A DNA stretch of 64,000 bases from VRUE01 sp036271315. Lineage in GTDB: Bacteria > Actinomycetota > Thermoleophilia > Solirubrobacterales > 70-9. This document shows, one piece after another, positions 26,170-34,053 of the stretch. The first letter of the stretch is position 1; each line of letters starts with the position of its first letter. Below the pieces are notes generated by a model. The model worked only from the letters and a program-made list of their open reading frames with translations. It did not search any database and was not told the DNA's origin. Location of the stretch: assembly GCA_036271315.1 (NCBI GenBank), contig DATBAV010000042.1:1-64000 (forward strand). Reading direction: 5' to 3'. A program made the position numbers and the translations under genes.

Positions 26170-26508
26170 TGTGTTCCTATGTGGACAGTCGTGTTTCGCC
26201 GGCCCGGACATTTGGGTTAAACAAGCGGTCGAACCCCCAAAACTTGGTAGGGTTGCCATCGTCGATTACGAGTAGCAGGCCTCGCGCCAGCTAGACGTAT
26301 CGGACAGGCGAGCAGATAATCGCCACATCGGGAAAGAGGTGGGGCAAACCACCAAAAGCCCGATAAAAGGACTCGGACGATTGCCGCATCATGGCGCCTC
26401 CCGCCGTCTGGGTCCACTAAATAAGAACTGGTCCCTGAAGACGTACCCCTGCCCGTCCTGAGGGACCAACTTGAAACGACCGCCAGCGATGGCGGTCGTT
26501 TCTCTTTT
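26170..26508 (+). ncRNA. Candidate structured non-coding RNA
   Basis: The 391 bp between the Ppx/GppA stop and the convergent TPP enzyme contain no convincing gene and are AT-richer than their surroundings. On the plus strand they hold nested stems: CGATTA/TAATCG (26263-26322); ATCGGG/CCCGAT (26327-26364) enclosing GGTGG/CCACC; GGAC/GTCC enclosing GACG/CGTC across a symmetric 3x3 loop (26369-26415); and GGTCCCT/AGGGACC (26430-26467). A strong terminator with a T-rich tail ends it. No match to RNase P, tmRNA, SRP or known riboswitch consensus was recognised. The 5' end is a guess. Confidence 0.45.
26473..26508 (+). terminator. Intrinsic terminator
   Basis: GAAACGACCGCC pairs perfectly over 12 bp with GGCGGTCGTTTC (loop AGCGAT), followed by TCTTTT on the plus strand. 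It can also serve the convergent TPP enzyme gene. Confidence 0.85.
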
Positions 26509-26533
26509 GGGAAAGAACGTGGGTAAGCCCGTG

Positions 26534-28144
26534 TCAGGCAAGATTCGACTTGCGCGGGTAGACGACCTCGGGATCGGTGAGGACGTTGACCAGGGTCGGC
26601 TTGCCCGATTCGAAAGCGCGCTCGAGCGCCGGTCGCAGCTCGCCCGGTTCCCGCACCAGGATCCCCTCGCAGCCGAGCGCTTCGACCATCTGCTCGTAAC
26701 GCGTTTCGGGCCGCAGCTCGGCCGCCACCGAGTAGCCGTAGAGGAACTTCATCGGGTGGTGCTCGAGCGCCCAGATGCCGTTGTTGCCCATCACGCCGAC
26801 GATCGGCAGGCCGTGGCGGGCCATCGTGTCGAACTCCATCCCGGCGAAGCCAAAGGCGCCATCGCCAAGCAGCAGGCAGACCTGGCGGTCGGGGTGGGCC
26901 AGCTTGGCGCCGATCGCCTGGCCGGGACCGGCGCCGAGGCAGCCGAAGGGACCGGGGTCCATCCAACAGCCCGGCTGGTAGGTATTGACGAAGCGGCCGG
27001 CGTAGGAGACGAAATCGCCGCCGTCGCCGACGACGATCGCATCGCGCTCGAGCACTTCCCCCAGCTCTTTGTAGACCCGCACCGGATGTAGAGGCGAGCG
27101 GCCGTCGTCCAGCTCGGCCTGCTCCCCCGCCCGCTTCTCCTCCTCGACCTTACGCAGCTGCGCCAGCCAGGGATCGGTGCGGCGCGCGGGTGAGCCGAGC
27201 GCCTCACGAATCGCCGCCAGGCTGGCGGCGACATCGCCGACGAGGTCGACCTGCGGTGCGCGGTTGGCGGTCAGCTCGTTGGCCGCCACGTCGAGCCGGA
27301 TCAGCTTCGCCTCCTCGGCGATGCTGGCGCCAAAACCGAGGCGGAAGTCGAGCGGCACGCCGATCACCAGCGCCACGTCCGCCCCACCCAGGCCGGCGCC
27401 GCGAGCACGACTGAAAGCGAGCTCATGGTCGGCCGGCAGGCAACCGCGCCCGAGGCCGTTGAGGAAGACCGGGACCCCGAGCGCCTCGGCCAGGGCGCGA
27501 AGCTCGTCCTCCCCCCTCCCCCAGTACAGGCCGGAGCCGGCCATGATCGCCGGCCGCTCGGCCGAGGCGAGCAGCGCCGCGGCCTCCTCGATCCCCTCCG
27601 CGGGGCCGACCTCGACTGGCACAGGCGCGGAGAACCCCGGCTCTGCCTCGGTGAAGACCACGTCGAGCGGATAGTCGACGAAGGTCGGGCCGCCCGGCAT
27701 CTCCTGCGCCAGGTCGAGGGCTGCCGCGGTGCGCGCGCCGATCTCGCCCGGCTCCTTAACCGTCTCCGCCGACTTGACCAGCGGCGAGACGAAAGGCAGG
27801 TGGTCGATCTCCTGCAGCGAGCCCGAGCCCCAGCGCAGCTCCGGCGCCCGGCCGCCGAGCACGCATACGGGCGAGCCGTTGGCCTGCGCTCCGGCGATCG
27901 CGCTCATGCCGTTGGTCACGCCCGGCCCCGCCGTCAGGGCGGCAACGCCCACCCCGCGGGTCGCCTTGGCAAAACCCTCGGCCGCGAAGGCCGCTGTTTG
28001 CTCGTGGCGAACGTCGACGATCTCGATGCCCTCGGCTTTGCAGCCGTCGTATATAGAGAACAGGTGTCCCCCGGAGAGCGTGAAAAGGTGTGTGACGCCG
28101 CGCGACTTCAGCGCTTTCGCGACGATCCTTCCGCCGTGCTCCAT
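26534..28144 (-). CDS. Thiamine-pyrophosphate enzyme, acetolactate-synthase-like
   Basis: A 536-residue TPP-dependent enzyme with the three-domain layout of the acetolactate synthase/oxalyl-CoA decarboxylase family. The PYR domain has the cofactor-activating glutamate in VRHEQTAAFAAEGFAKATR. The central domain follows, and the PP domain has the TPP motif GDGAFGFAGMEFDTMARHG ending in VMGNNG. No regulatory small subunit or branched-chain genes are nearby, so a biosynthetic acetolactate role is doubtful. A carboligase or 2-oxoacid decarboxylase role is as likely. Confidence 0.9.
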   Translation of the reverse strand: MEHGGRIVAKALKSRGVTHLFTLSGGHLFSIYDGCKAEGIEIVDVRHEQTAAFAAEGFAKATRGVGVAALTAGPGVTNGMSAIAGAQANGSPVCVLGGRAPELRWGSGSLQEIDHLPFVSPLVKSAETVKEPGEIGARTAAALDLAQEMPGGPTFVDYPLDVVFTEAEPGFSAPVPVEVGPAEGIEEAAALLASAERPAIMAGSGLYWGRGEDELRALAEALGVPVFLNGLGRGCLPADHELAFSRARGAGLGGADVALVIGVPLDFRLGFGASIAEEAKLIRLDVAANELTANRAPQVDLVGDVAASLAAIREALGSPARRTDPWLAQLRKVEEEKRAGEQAELDDGRSPLHPVRVYKELGEVLERDAIVVGDGGDFVSYAGRFVNTYQPGCWMDPGPFGCLGAGPGQAIGAKLAHPDRQVCLLLGDGAFGFAGMEFDTMARHGLPIVGVMGNNGIWALEHHPMKFLYGYSVAAELRPETRYEQMVEALGCEGILVREPGELRPALERAFESGKPTLVNVLTDPEVVYPRKSNLA

Positions 28145-28153
28145 TGTTTGAGC

Positions 28154-28172
28154 CTAGCCGCCCCCGGACGCG
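28154..28172 (+). repeat. Single copy of the 19-mer found at 32031
   Basis: CTAGCCGCCCCCGGACGCG occurs here, just upstream of the TPP enzyme start, and again at 32031-32049. There it is the left arm of a perfect hairpin. Only one arm is present here. Confidence 0.6.
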
Positions 28173-28175
28173 GAA

Positions 28176-28217
28176 GCATGGGCACGTGATCGCCGGGTGT
28201 GATGAGCGTGCCCATGC
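28176..28217. repeat. Inverted repeat upstream of the TPP enzyme
   Basis: GCATGGGCACG and CGTGCCCATGC form a perfect 11-bp inverted repeat with a 20-nt spacer, in the gap between the TPP enzyme start (28144) and tRNA-Leu (28269). It could be an operator pair or a transcript hairpin. Confidence 0.5.
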
Positions 28218-28268
28218 GGGAGCAGAGGAGGCGGCGACCGGCCTTGCTTTCACGGCTACCATCGCCCT

Positions 28269-28355
28269 GCCCGGGTGGCGAAATTGGCAAAAGCGGCGCC
28301 CTTAAAAGGCGCTGCCCCACTGGGGGGCTTGCGGGTTCGAATCCCGCCCCGGGCA
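28269..28355 (+). tRNA. tRNA-Leu (TAA)
   Basis: 87 nt, class II with a long variable arm (TGCCCCACTGGGGGGCT). Acceptor GCCCGGG/CCCGGGC is fully paired with discriminator A. Anticodon loop CTTAAAA gives anticodon TAA. TTTTG follows the 3' end; CCA is not encoded. Confidence 0.95.
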
Positions 28356-28478
28356 TTTTGTTGAGTTTGGGTTTCTAAATCCGCACTAAAAAGTGCCGAG
28401 GGACCGCAACTAAAGCGCTGCTACGGTGTCCTTGAGCTAGAAGACAAACGCCTTCCCCGGCTCTAACGGAGGATTCGC

Positions 28479-30014
28479 TTGGAGGCTTCAGCTCTCACAC
28501 ATGCCAGTCGCCGCGGACTCCTCGCCCGCCGCTCGCCGTTGCTCAAACTTCAAGGGGACGAGCACCTGATCGCGATGGCCCGCGCCGGCAACCCCGGCGC
28601 CTTCGAGGCGATCGTCGACCGTTACCAGGGGCGGCTGCTCGGCTTCTGCCGCCAGATGCTTGGTTCCACCGAGGACGCCGAAGACGTCCTGCAGGAGGTC
28701 TTCGTCAACGCCTACCGGGCGATGCTGGCCGACGAGCGCGAGATCAACCTGCGCCCGTGGCTCTACCGGATCGCTCGCAACCGCTGCCTCAACCACCTGC
28801 GCAAACCGACTGCCGACGCCCAGGAATCGATGGACATGGTTCCGGAAGTCGAGGCCGCCTCGACTGCCGAGAAGGTCCACAACCGTGAGGAGTTCCGCCA
28901 GCTCCTCACCGACGTAGGCAAGCTGCCCGAGACCCAGCGCTCGGCGCTGCTGCTGCGCGAGATGGACGCGATGTCCTATGAGGAGATCGCCCAGGCGATG
29001 GAGACCAGCGTGCCCTCGGTCAAGTCGCTGCTGGTGCGGGCGCGGATCTCGCTCGCCGAGGCCAGCCAGGCGCGCCAGCTCACCTGTGGTGAGGTCCGAC
29101 TCGATCTCGCCGAGGCGGCCGAGGGGCTGCGCAAGCTCTCCGGTCCGGTCCGCCGCCACGTGCGCGACTGCGAGGAGTGCAAGGACTTCCGCTCTCAGCT
29201 CCGCTCCAACGACAAGGTGCTCGCGGCCCTGGTGCCGGTCGGGCCCCTCGTCGCGCTGAAGGGCTTCATCGCTTCGAAGCTTGGCCTGGGAGGTGCCGGC
29301 TCCGCCGGGGGCGCAGCGACCGCTACGGGCGCTGGCGCCACCGGTGCCGGCGCGGTCGGCAGCGTTGGCGCCGCGCTTGGTGGCGGCGGTGCCGGTGGCC
29401 TCGGCGGCCTCAGTGGTCTCGGCGGCGCGGTCGGCGGTGCAATCGGCACCAAGGCCGTGGCCGGGGTGGTCACCGCGGCTGTCCTCACCGCCGGTGCGGT
29501 CGAGGTCAAGCAGCAAACCGAACATCCGCAGGCAAGCACCGCGCCAGCGGTCGCCAGCATCTTGAAGCCGAACGCACCGATCGCCAAGGTCGCGCCAGCG
29601 CAGAGTGCCGTTGCGGCACCGACACCCCTCGAAACGACGGAAGTCGAACCGGCTCCCGTATCGGTCGAACCGGCCCCGGTTGAAGCCGATGTTCCCGAGG
29701 AAGTCGTCGCCGAACCGCCCGTGACTGAGGAAGTCACCGGCTCCGGCGGCGTCGAAGCACCTGAAGCAACTGCCGAAGAGCAGGCCGCCGCCATCAACGG
29801 CGCCACACCCTCGGCCGGCACTGCCGGCGCTCCCACCGGCGCCGGCACGGGCACCGTTGTCGTCACCGTCGGCGGCGGCTCGGAGCCGGCCACGGCCGCT
29901 CCGCCGACCGAAACCGCTCCGCCACCCCCACCGCCGGCGGAAAACACCGCGCCGGTCGAAGAATTGCCGCCCGCCTCCTCGGGCAACAGCGAAGCGCCCG
30001 CTGCCGAAGGCTGA
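28479..30014 (+). CDS. ECF sigma factor fused to anti-sigma-like and membrane domains
   Basis: A 511-residue fusion starting at TTG with a good AACGGAGGA ribosome-binding site. Residues ~25-205 are an ECF sigma factor (region 2: EDAEDVLQEVFVNAYRAM; region 4: SYEEIAQAMETSVPSVKSLL). Residues ~207-240 form a zinc-finger anti-sigma-like segment with HxxxCxxC (HVRDCEEC, ~227-234). A glycine-rich stretch and membrane helix (TKAVAGVVTAAVLTAGAV) follow, then ~160 Pro/Ala/Glu/Thr-rich extracytoplasmic residues. The layout resembles ECF groups with fused zinc-binding C-terminal extensions (ECF52-like). The sigma factor may be membrane-tethered and released on a signal. Confidence 0.9.
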   Translation: MEASALTHASRRGLLARRSPLLKLQGDEHLIAMARAGNPGAFEAIVDRYQGRLLGFCRQMLGSTEDAEDVLQEVFVNAYRAMLADEREINLRPWLYRIARNRCLNHLRKPTADAQESMDMVPEVEAASTAEKVHNREEFRQLLTDVGKLPETQRSALLLREMDAMSYEEIAQAMETSVPSVKSLLVRARISLAEASQARQLTCGEVRLDLAEAAEGLRKLSGPVRRHVRDCEECKDFRSQLRSNDKVLAALVPVGPLVALKGFIASKLGLGGAGSAGGAATATGAGATGAGAVGSVGAALGGGGAGGLGGLSGLGGAVGGAIGTKAVAGVVTAAVLTAGAVEVKQQTEHPQASTAPAVASILKPNAPIAKVAPAQSAVAAPTPLETTEVEPAPVSVEPAPVEADVPEEVVAEPPVTEEVTGSGGVEAPEATAEEQAAAINGATPSAGTAGAPTGAGTGTVVVTVGGGSEPATAAPPTETAPPPPPPAENTAPVEELPPASSGNSEAPAAEG

Positions 30015-30041
30015 GCACCCTCACCTGAGCAGTAGCGCGGC

Positions 30042-30968
30042 CTATTGCAGGCCGATCACCTTGAGCCGGCGCATCAGCGAGGTGCCGGCGAACTTGCGCG
30101 TGTCGGCGATCGAGTAGCCGAAGACCTCGTAGTCCTCGTCTGGCGGCGCCCAGGGCGGTGAGAGCACTCCGTCGGCAACCGGCAGCACTTCCTCCAGCGT
30201 GCGCTGGATCGCCCGCTTGTAGCGCTCGTCCTCGCGTGCCTTCTCGCGCAGGAAGACGGAGCCGAAGGCGACGTGGCGGTGCTCGTCGCGGGCGACGTTC
30301 TGGAAGCCCTCGACGAAGCCCGGCAGGGTCCCCCGGCTTTCGTTGTAGTCCATGATGAAGTGCTGGCCGGTGAGGGCGAGCATTCCCTCGATCACCATGT
30401 GGTAGATCGTCACTGCCTCGACCAGGGCCTCGGTGTCCTCCGGTTCGACCGAGAGCCGGTCGGTGCGCTGCTTCAGCATCTCGTCGAAGAGGCGGCTGAA
30501 GTTCTCGTTGAGGTGCTCGGAGGTCTGGGCCAGCATCTCCGAGAGCTGGTCGGACTCGAGCACGCCAACCTCGCGGTAGAAGCGCTCGAAGAAGCGCACG
30601 TGGCGCGCCTCATCGGCGATCTGGGTGCAGAGGAAGATGCGCTGCTCCTCAGTCGGTGCCGCGCGCATGATCGGCCCCAGCTCATCGGCGACCTTCTGCT
30701 CGCCGATGAAGAAGGAGGAGAGCCCATACATGCGTTGGAAGCGCTCTTCCTCGTCGAAGCGCTCGTTCCAGTCCTCACGGTCGCGGCTGAAGTCAAGCTC
30801 CTGGGTCTGCCACTGCTGGCGCTCCCAGAGCAGGTAGAGCTCCTCGTAGGTGAGCAGCTTGATGTCGCCGGTGCGGTCGGCTGCCTCGTTCAGCGCTGGG
30901 TCGGCGGTCGCCTGGAAGTCGGCGCGCTCGGTCCGTGTCTCCGTCCCAGATGCCTCAGTGGCTCCCAT
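30042..30968 (-). CDS. R2-like di-metal oxidase / RNR beta-subunit family
   Basis: A 308-residue ferritin-like protein of the ribonucleotide reductase R2/R2lox superfamily. Metal-ligand helices are visible: QIADEARHVRFFERF, VIEGMLALTGQHF and ARDEHRHVAFGSVF. No R1 (nrdA/nrdE) gene is near and the length matches R2-like ligand-binding oxidases rather than full NrdB (~320-340 aa), so an oxidase role is favoured. It is 6 bp ahead of nothing else on its strand except the upstream UPF0173 gene, and is convergent with the sigma fusion gene. Confidence 0.82.
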   Translation of the reverse strand: MGATEASGTETRTERADFQATADPALNEAADRTGDIKLLTYEELYLLWERQQWQTQELDFSRDREDWNERFDEEERFQRMYGLSSFFIGEQKVADELGPIMRAAPTEEQRIFLCTQIADEARHVRFFERFYREVGVLESDQLSEMLAQTSEHLNENFSRLFDEMLKQRTDRLSVEPEDTEALVEAVTIYHMVIEGMLALTGQHFIMDYNESRGTLPGFVEGFQNVARDEHRHVAFGSVFLREKAREDERYKRAIQRTLEEVLPVADGVLSPPWAPPDEDYEVFGYSIADTRKFAGTSLMRRLKVIGLQ

Positions 30969-30974
30969 CGCTGG

Positions 30975-31691
30975 TCAGCCGGTCGTATGCGACTGGCCCG
31001 GCTCGAGCACGACCACGGTCGAGGAGGTCTTGGCCTCGACATCGGCCTTGAACGCCTGCGCGTCGGCCTCGATCGCCGGGAAGGTGTCGTAGTGCATCGG
31101 GATCACGGTGCCGGCGCCGATCAGCTCGGCGGCGAGGGCAGCGTCCTGGCGGTCCATCGTGTAGTGGCCGCCGATCGGCAGCAGGGCGACGTCGACCGGG
31201 CTGCGCTGGGCAACTAGCTTCATGTCGCTGAAGAGGCAGGTGTCGCCGGCGTGGTAGACGGTGGTGCCGCCGAGCTCGATCACGAGGCCGGCGGCGGGGC
31301 CGATCGCGACGCCGTGCTCGGCGCTGAAGGGCGACTCTTCGGAGCCGGGCACCGTGTTGGTGTGCCAGGCGGGGACGAGCCGAACGTAGCCCCAGTCGAA
31401 GGAGACGGTGCCGCCGAAGTTGGGGTCGGCGACGTCCTCGATCCCCTGGCCTTCCAGCCACTTGGCCAGCTCGACGATCGCCACGCACTTGGCACCCGTG
31501 CGCTTGGCTACCGGGACGGCGTCGGCGACGTGGTCGGCATGACCGTGGGAGAGGAAGATGTGGGTGGGGTCGACTTCCTCGCCGGCGGTGACGGCGACCG
31601 GGTTATTGGGCTTGAGAAACGGATCGATCAGGACCCTGGTCCCGCCCTCGCTCAGTTCGAAGCACGACTGCCCGTGGAATTTGATCTCCAT
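30975..31691 (-). CDS. UPF0173 metallo-beta-lactamase-fold hydrolase
   Basis: A 238-residue metal-dependent hydrolase. The zinc motif is FLSHGHADHVADAVPVAK (HxHxDH), with the later ligand regions VPAWHTNT and VYHAGDTCLFSDM and the final VIPMHYDTFPAI. ATG at 31691 gives the family N-terminus MEIKFHGQSCFEL; the TTG two codons earlier is less likely. Substrate unknown. It lies between a small hypothetical gene (2 bp upstream) and the R2-like oxidase (6 bp downstream), probably one operon. Confidence 0.93.
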   Translation of the reverse strand: MEIKFHGQSCFELSEGGTRVLIDPFLKPNNPVAVTAGEEVDPTHIFLSHGHADHVADAVPVAKRTGAKCVAIVELAKWLEGQGIEDVADPNFGGTVSFDWGYVRLVPAWHTNTVPGSEESPFSAEHGVAIGPAAGLVIELGGTTVYHAGDTCLFSDMKLVAQRSPVDVALLPIGGHYTMDRQDAALAAELIGAGTVIPMHYDTFPAIEADAQAFKADVEAKTSSTVVVLEPGQSHTTG

Positions 31692-31693
31692 CG

Positions 31694-32020
31694 TCAACTC
31701 TCTCCTTCTCGGTTCTCGGTTTCGTCCAGCTCCCCATGGAGTGCCCAGCCGACGGCAACTCCAACCATCATTCCCATCCGCGCCTCCTCGGCGAGCAGCG
31801 AGCGCACCGCGACGATGCGCTCCTCCGGGTCCGGCACCGTCGCCGCCTTCAGCGCCTCGGCCTCGTGGGACTCGCCAAACCAGCCGCCCTCGGCGAGGGC
31901 GGCGGCGAGGACCTTCTGCAGCTGCGGCGCCGCGCGAGCGACGATCTGCTCGGCCTCGGAGAAACGCTCGGCGTCGGCCAACCGCTCGATCGCGGCCTCG
32001 AGTTGCTCATCCGTCGGCAC
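31694..32020 (-). CDS. Small helical protein of unknown function
   Basis: A 108-residue, mostly helical acidic protein (LEAAIERLADAERFSEAEQI; PQLQKVLAAALAEGG). It stops 2 bp before the UPF0173 start and is probably co-transcribed. A hydrophobic GMMVGVAVGWAL stretch near the C-terminus is too short for a clear membrane helix. No family recognised. Confidence 0.65.
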   Translation of the reverse strand: MPTDEQLEAAIERLADAERFSEAEQIVARAAPQLQKVLAAALAEGGWFGESHEAEALKAATVPDPEERIVAVRSLLAEEARMGMMVGVAVGWALHGELDETENREGES

Positions 32021-32032
32021 TAGGTGGACACT

Positions 32033-32094
32033 AGCCGCCCCCGGACGCGTGAATCATTGTCGCCGCCTCCTCCGCTTCGCGTCCGGGGGCGGCT
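32033..32094. repeat. Perfect 17-bp-stem hairpin
   Basis: AGCCGCCCCCGGACGCG and its exact complement flank a 28-nt spacer between two leftward genes. The left arm plus two bases recurs at 28154-28172. It may act as a terminator for the rhomboid-like gene or be a dispersed palindromic repeat. Confidence 0.75.
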
Positions 32095-32112
32095 GAGGAG
32101 GTGGCGCCTTAT

Positions 32113-32877
32113 TCAGTGGGAGTCCCGCAGGGTCGCGGTCGCGAGGCCGGCGAGCCCGCCGACCGCGCCGCCGATCAAGCCGGCGAAGGGATCGGCGGTG
32201 GATTCGAAGATCGGCAGCGCCAGCAGGACCGCGGCGGCGACCACGACGCCGATCACGTCGTAGTCGTCATCGATCGCGTGGTGCGCCTCGGCCCGCCGGA
32301 TCGCGAACCAGGCGGCGACCGCGCCGAGCGCCATGCCGTTGCCGCCGGCGATCACCTCGACATCGCCCTGCGCGTGGGCTATGCCGCTGGCGACCAGCAT
32401 CCCGAGCGCACCGCAGGCGACCAGCAGTACCGCCGTCGCCGGCGTGCCGAGGCGCCGCTCGAGACCAGTGCCGAAGATCGCCAGACCGACCGCGACGACG
32501 AAGAGGTAACCGACGTCGAGGTAGGCGAAGGGCGCGGTGAAGAAGCGCCACCACTGATCCTGCAGCGGCACGATCAGGCCGCCGAAGCTGCCGAGCGGAT
32601 CGCCGGTCACCTTCTGCACCAGCAGCAGGATCGCCGAGGCCCCGATCACGGCGATCGTCGCGTAGGGGCGGAACGGGCCGGCGCCTTCGCGCTGGCGGTG
32701 GCGCATGATCCGCAGCCGTTTGCGCCGCCGCGGCTTCGCCTCCAGCCCGTCGCCGCGCCGTTCTAGCTTCGGGGCCCGCTTGCGCAGTCGGGTGCCGCAG
32801 TAGGGGCACTCGGTTACGTAGGGACTGACCTCCGAGCCGCAGTTCTTGCAAATGACGCTGAGCTCAGTCTCGCTCAT
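32113..32877 (-). CDS. Zinc-ribbon rhomboid-like membrane protein, likely inactive
   Basis: A 254-residue protein. The N-terminus is a zinc ribbon (CKNCGSEVSPYVTECPYCG, two CxxC), followed by a basic linker and about six membrane helices arranged like a rhomboid protease. The WWRFFTAPFAYLDVGYLFV segment matches the rhomboid WR region. The catalytic GxSG position reads GGNGMALG, with asparagine for serine. The last helix DPFAGLIGGAVGGLAG lacks the catalytic histidine. It is therefore probably a pseudoprotease. ATG at 32877 begins the zinc ribbon. Confidence 0.85.
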   Translation of the reverse strand: MSETELSVICKNCGSEVSPYVTECPYCGTRLRKRAPKLERRGDGLEAKPRRRKRLRIMRHRQREGAGPFRPYATIAVIGASAILLLVQKVTGDPLGSFGGLIVPLQDQWWRFFTAPFAYLDVGYLFVVAVGLAIFGTGLERRLGTPATAVLLVACGALGMLVASGIAHAQGDVEVIAGGNGMALGAVAAWFAIRRAEAHHAIDDDYDVIGVVVAAAVLLALPIFESTADPFAGLIGGAVGGLAGLATATLRDSH

Positions 32878-32978
32878 GGTTAAACGAGGATAACCGCCCA
32901 TCGCTAAGCACTCGCGGGGAGGTGCCGATGACATACTCCCCAGACACTCGTCTTCAAGGATCCTAGGAGGAAAACAGC

Positions 32979-33899
32979 GTGGAGTTGAAGAGCCTGACCG
33001 AGCAGAAATCACTGCTGGCAACCCTGGCCCCCGGCAAACGAGCCCGCCTGCGGCGCCTGCTCTTCGAGTTCGGCCCCGGCAACGGCACCCTGATGCTGCT
33101 GCCGATCGATCAGGGCATCGAGCACGGCCCGCGCGACTTCTTCCCCAACCCGGCCTCCAAGGATCCCGATTACCAGTTCCGGCTCGCGGCTGAGGCGGGC
33201 TACTCGGCCCTCGCCTGCCAGATCGGCATGGCGACCAAGTACTACCCCGACTACGCCGGTCAGGTGCCGCTGATCCTCAAGGTCAATGGCAAGACCGACA
33301 TCCCCTCCTCCGCCCACGCCTTCTCCTCCTGCAACGCCAGCGTCGAGGACGCGGTGCGGCTCGGCGCCGACGCGGTCGGCTACACGCTCTACGTCGGCTC
33401 GCCGCGCCAGGACGAGGACCTCGCCCAGCTGCGCCAGGTGCGCCAGGACTGCGACCGCTTCGGCATGCCGCTGATCGTCTGGTCCTACCCGCGCGGCGAA
33501 GCGGTCGACGCCAAGGGCAGCGCCAACTCCTTCTACGCGATCGACTACGCCGCTCGCATGGCGATGGAGATGGGCGCCGACGTGGTCAAGCTCAACATGC
33601 CCAAGATCGACCCGGAGAAGGACAAGGACGCACCGGCTCCCTATAACGAGATGCAGATCGACGGGGTCGAGGCGATCCGCCAGTGCGTCGAGTCCGCCGG
33701 CCGCTCGCTGGTCGTGCTCTCCGGTGGCTCCAAGGTCGACGATGAGACGGTGTTGGGCCACACCCGCGAGATCATGCAGGCGGGTGGCTCCGGCGTGATC
33801 TTCGGCCGAAACGTCTGGCAGCGCGAGTGGAACGACGCGCTGGAGATCATCGCCCAGATCAAGGAGACGTTGCTGGGCAGCGTTCGCCGTACTCCGTAG
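32979..33899 (+). CDS. Class I fructose-bisphosphate aldolase (DhnA/FbaB type)
   Basis: A 306-residue archaeal/bacterial-type class I aldolase. Key marks are LMLLPIDQGIEHGPRDFF and the Schiff-base lysine in GADVVKLNMPK. The C-terminal phosphate-binding segment reads VVLSGGSKVDDE followed by GGSGVIFGRNVW. It cleaves fructose 1,6-bisphosphate in glycolysis/gluconeogenesis. The GTG start has a strong TAGGAGGA site 8 bp upstream. The TAG stop is part of the hairpin repeat that begins at 33898. Confidence 0.93.
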   Translation: MELKSLTEQKSLLATLAPGKRARLRRLLFEFGPGNGTLMLLPIDQGIEHGPRDFFPNPASKDPDYQFRLAAEAGYSALACQIGMATKYYPDYAGQVPLILKVNGKTDIPSSAHAFSSCNASVEDAVRLGADAVGYTLYVGSPRQDEDLAQLRQVRQDCDRFGMPLIVWSYPRGEAVDAKGSANSFYAIDYAARMAMEMGADVVKLNMPKIDPEKDKDAPAPYNEMQIDGVEAIRQCVESAGRSLVVLSGGSKVDDETVLGHTREIMQAGGSGVIFGRNVWQREWNDALEIIAQIKETLLGSVRRTP

Positions 33900-34011
33900 G
33901 TCCAAGGCCGGTAGGAGTTCGCTTAACTTTTTCGGTGGAGACGCCGGAGCTGACGCCGTCAGGAATTGCCGAAAAAGTACAAGACGCTCCACCCCTACCG
34001 GCCTTGGACCT
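33898..34011 (+). repeat. Covarying hairpin element, copy 1
   Basis: A 114-bp foldback with a perfect 18-bp outer stem (AGGTCCAAGGCCGGTAGG / its complement). The inner stem ACTTTTTCGG/CCGAAAAAGT is shared with the other copies, with conserved flanks CTTA and CAAGACGCTC. A second small stem (CCTAAGCC 34009-34016 / GGCTTAGG 34041-34048) follows immediately. It starts inside the aldolase stop codon and may serve as its terminator. Confidence 0.9.
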
Positions 34012-34053
34012 AAGCCGCAGGGAGAACGCTTCCCCGTCCCGGCTTAGGTAGGG

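Noticed and set aside
26170..26508. RNase P RNA, tmRNA or SRP RNA
   Set aside because: None of the conserved cores (for example GAGGAAAGTCC, the tRNA-like GGTTCGA end with tag frame, or GGAAGGAAGCAGCC-type loop) is present on either strand.
26217..26966. 249-residue leftward frame across the Ppx/TPP gap
   Set aside because: It reads antisense shadow sequence into the TPP enzyme 3' end and shows no family pattern; the gap looks RNA-like instead.
28176..28217. CRISPR-like repeat unit
   Set aside because: A single inverted repeat with no regular spacing or further units.
33827..34051. Short frames running through the hairpin (contain AEKVQDAPP or STEKVK)
   Set aside because: Similar peptides arise at every hairpin copy because the DNA repeat is shared; no start site or independent support for a protein.
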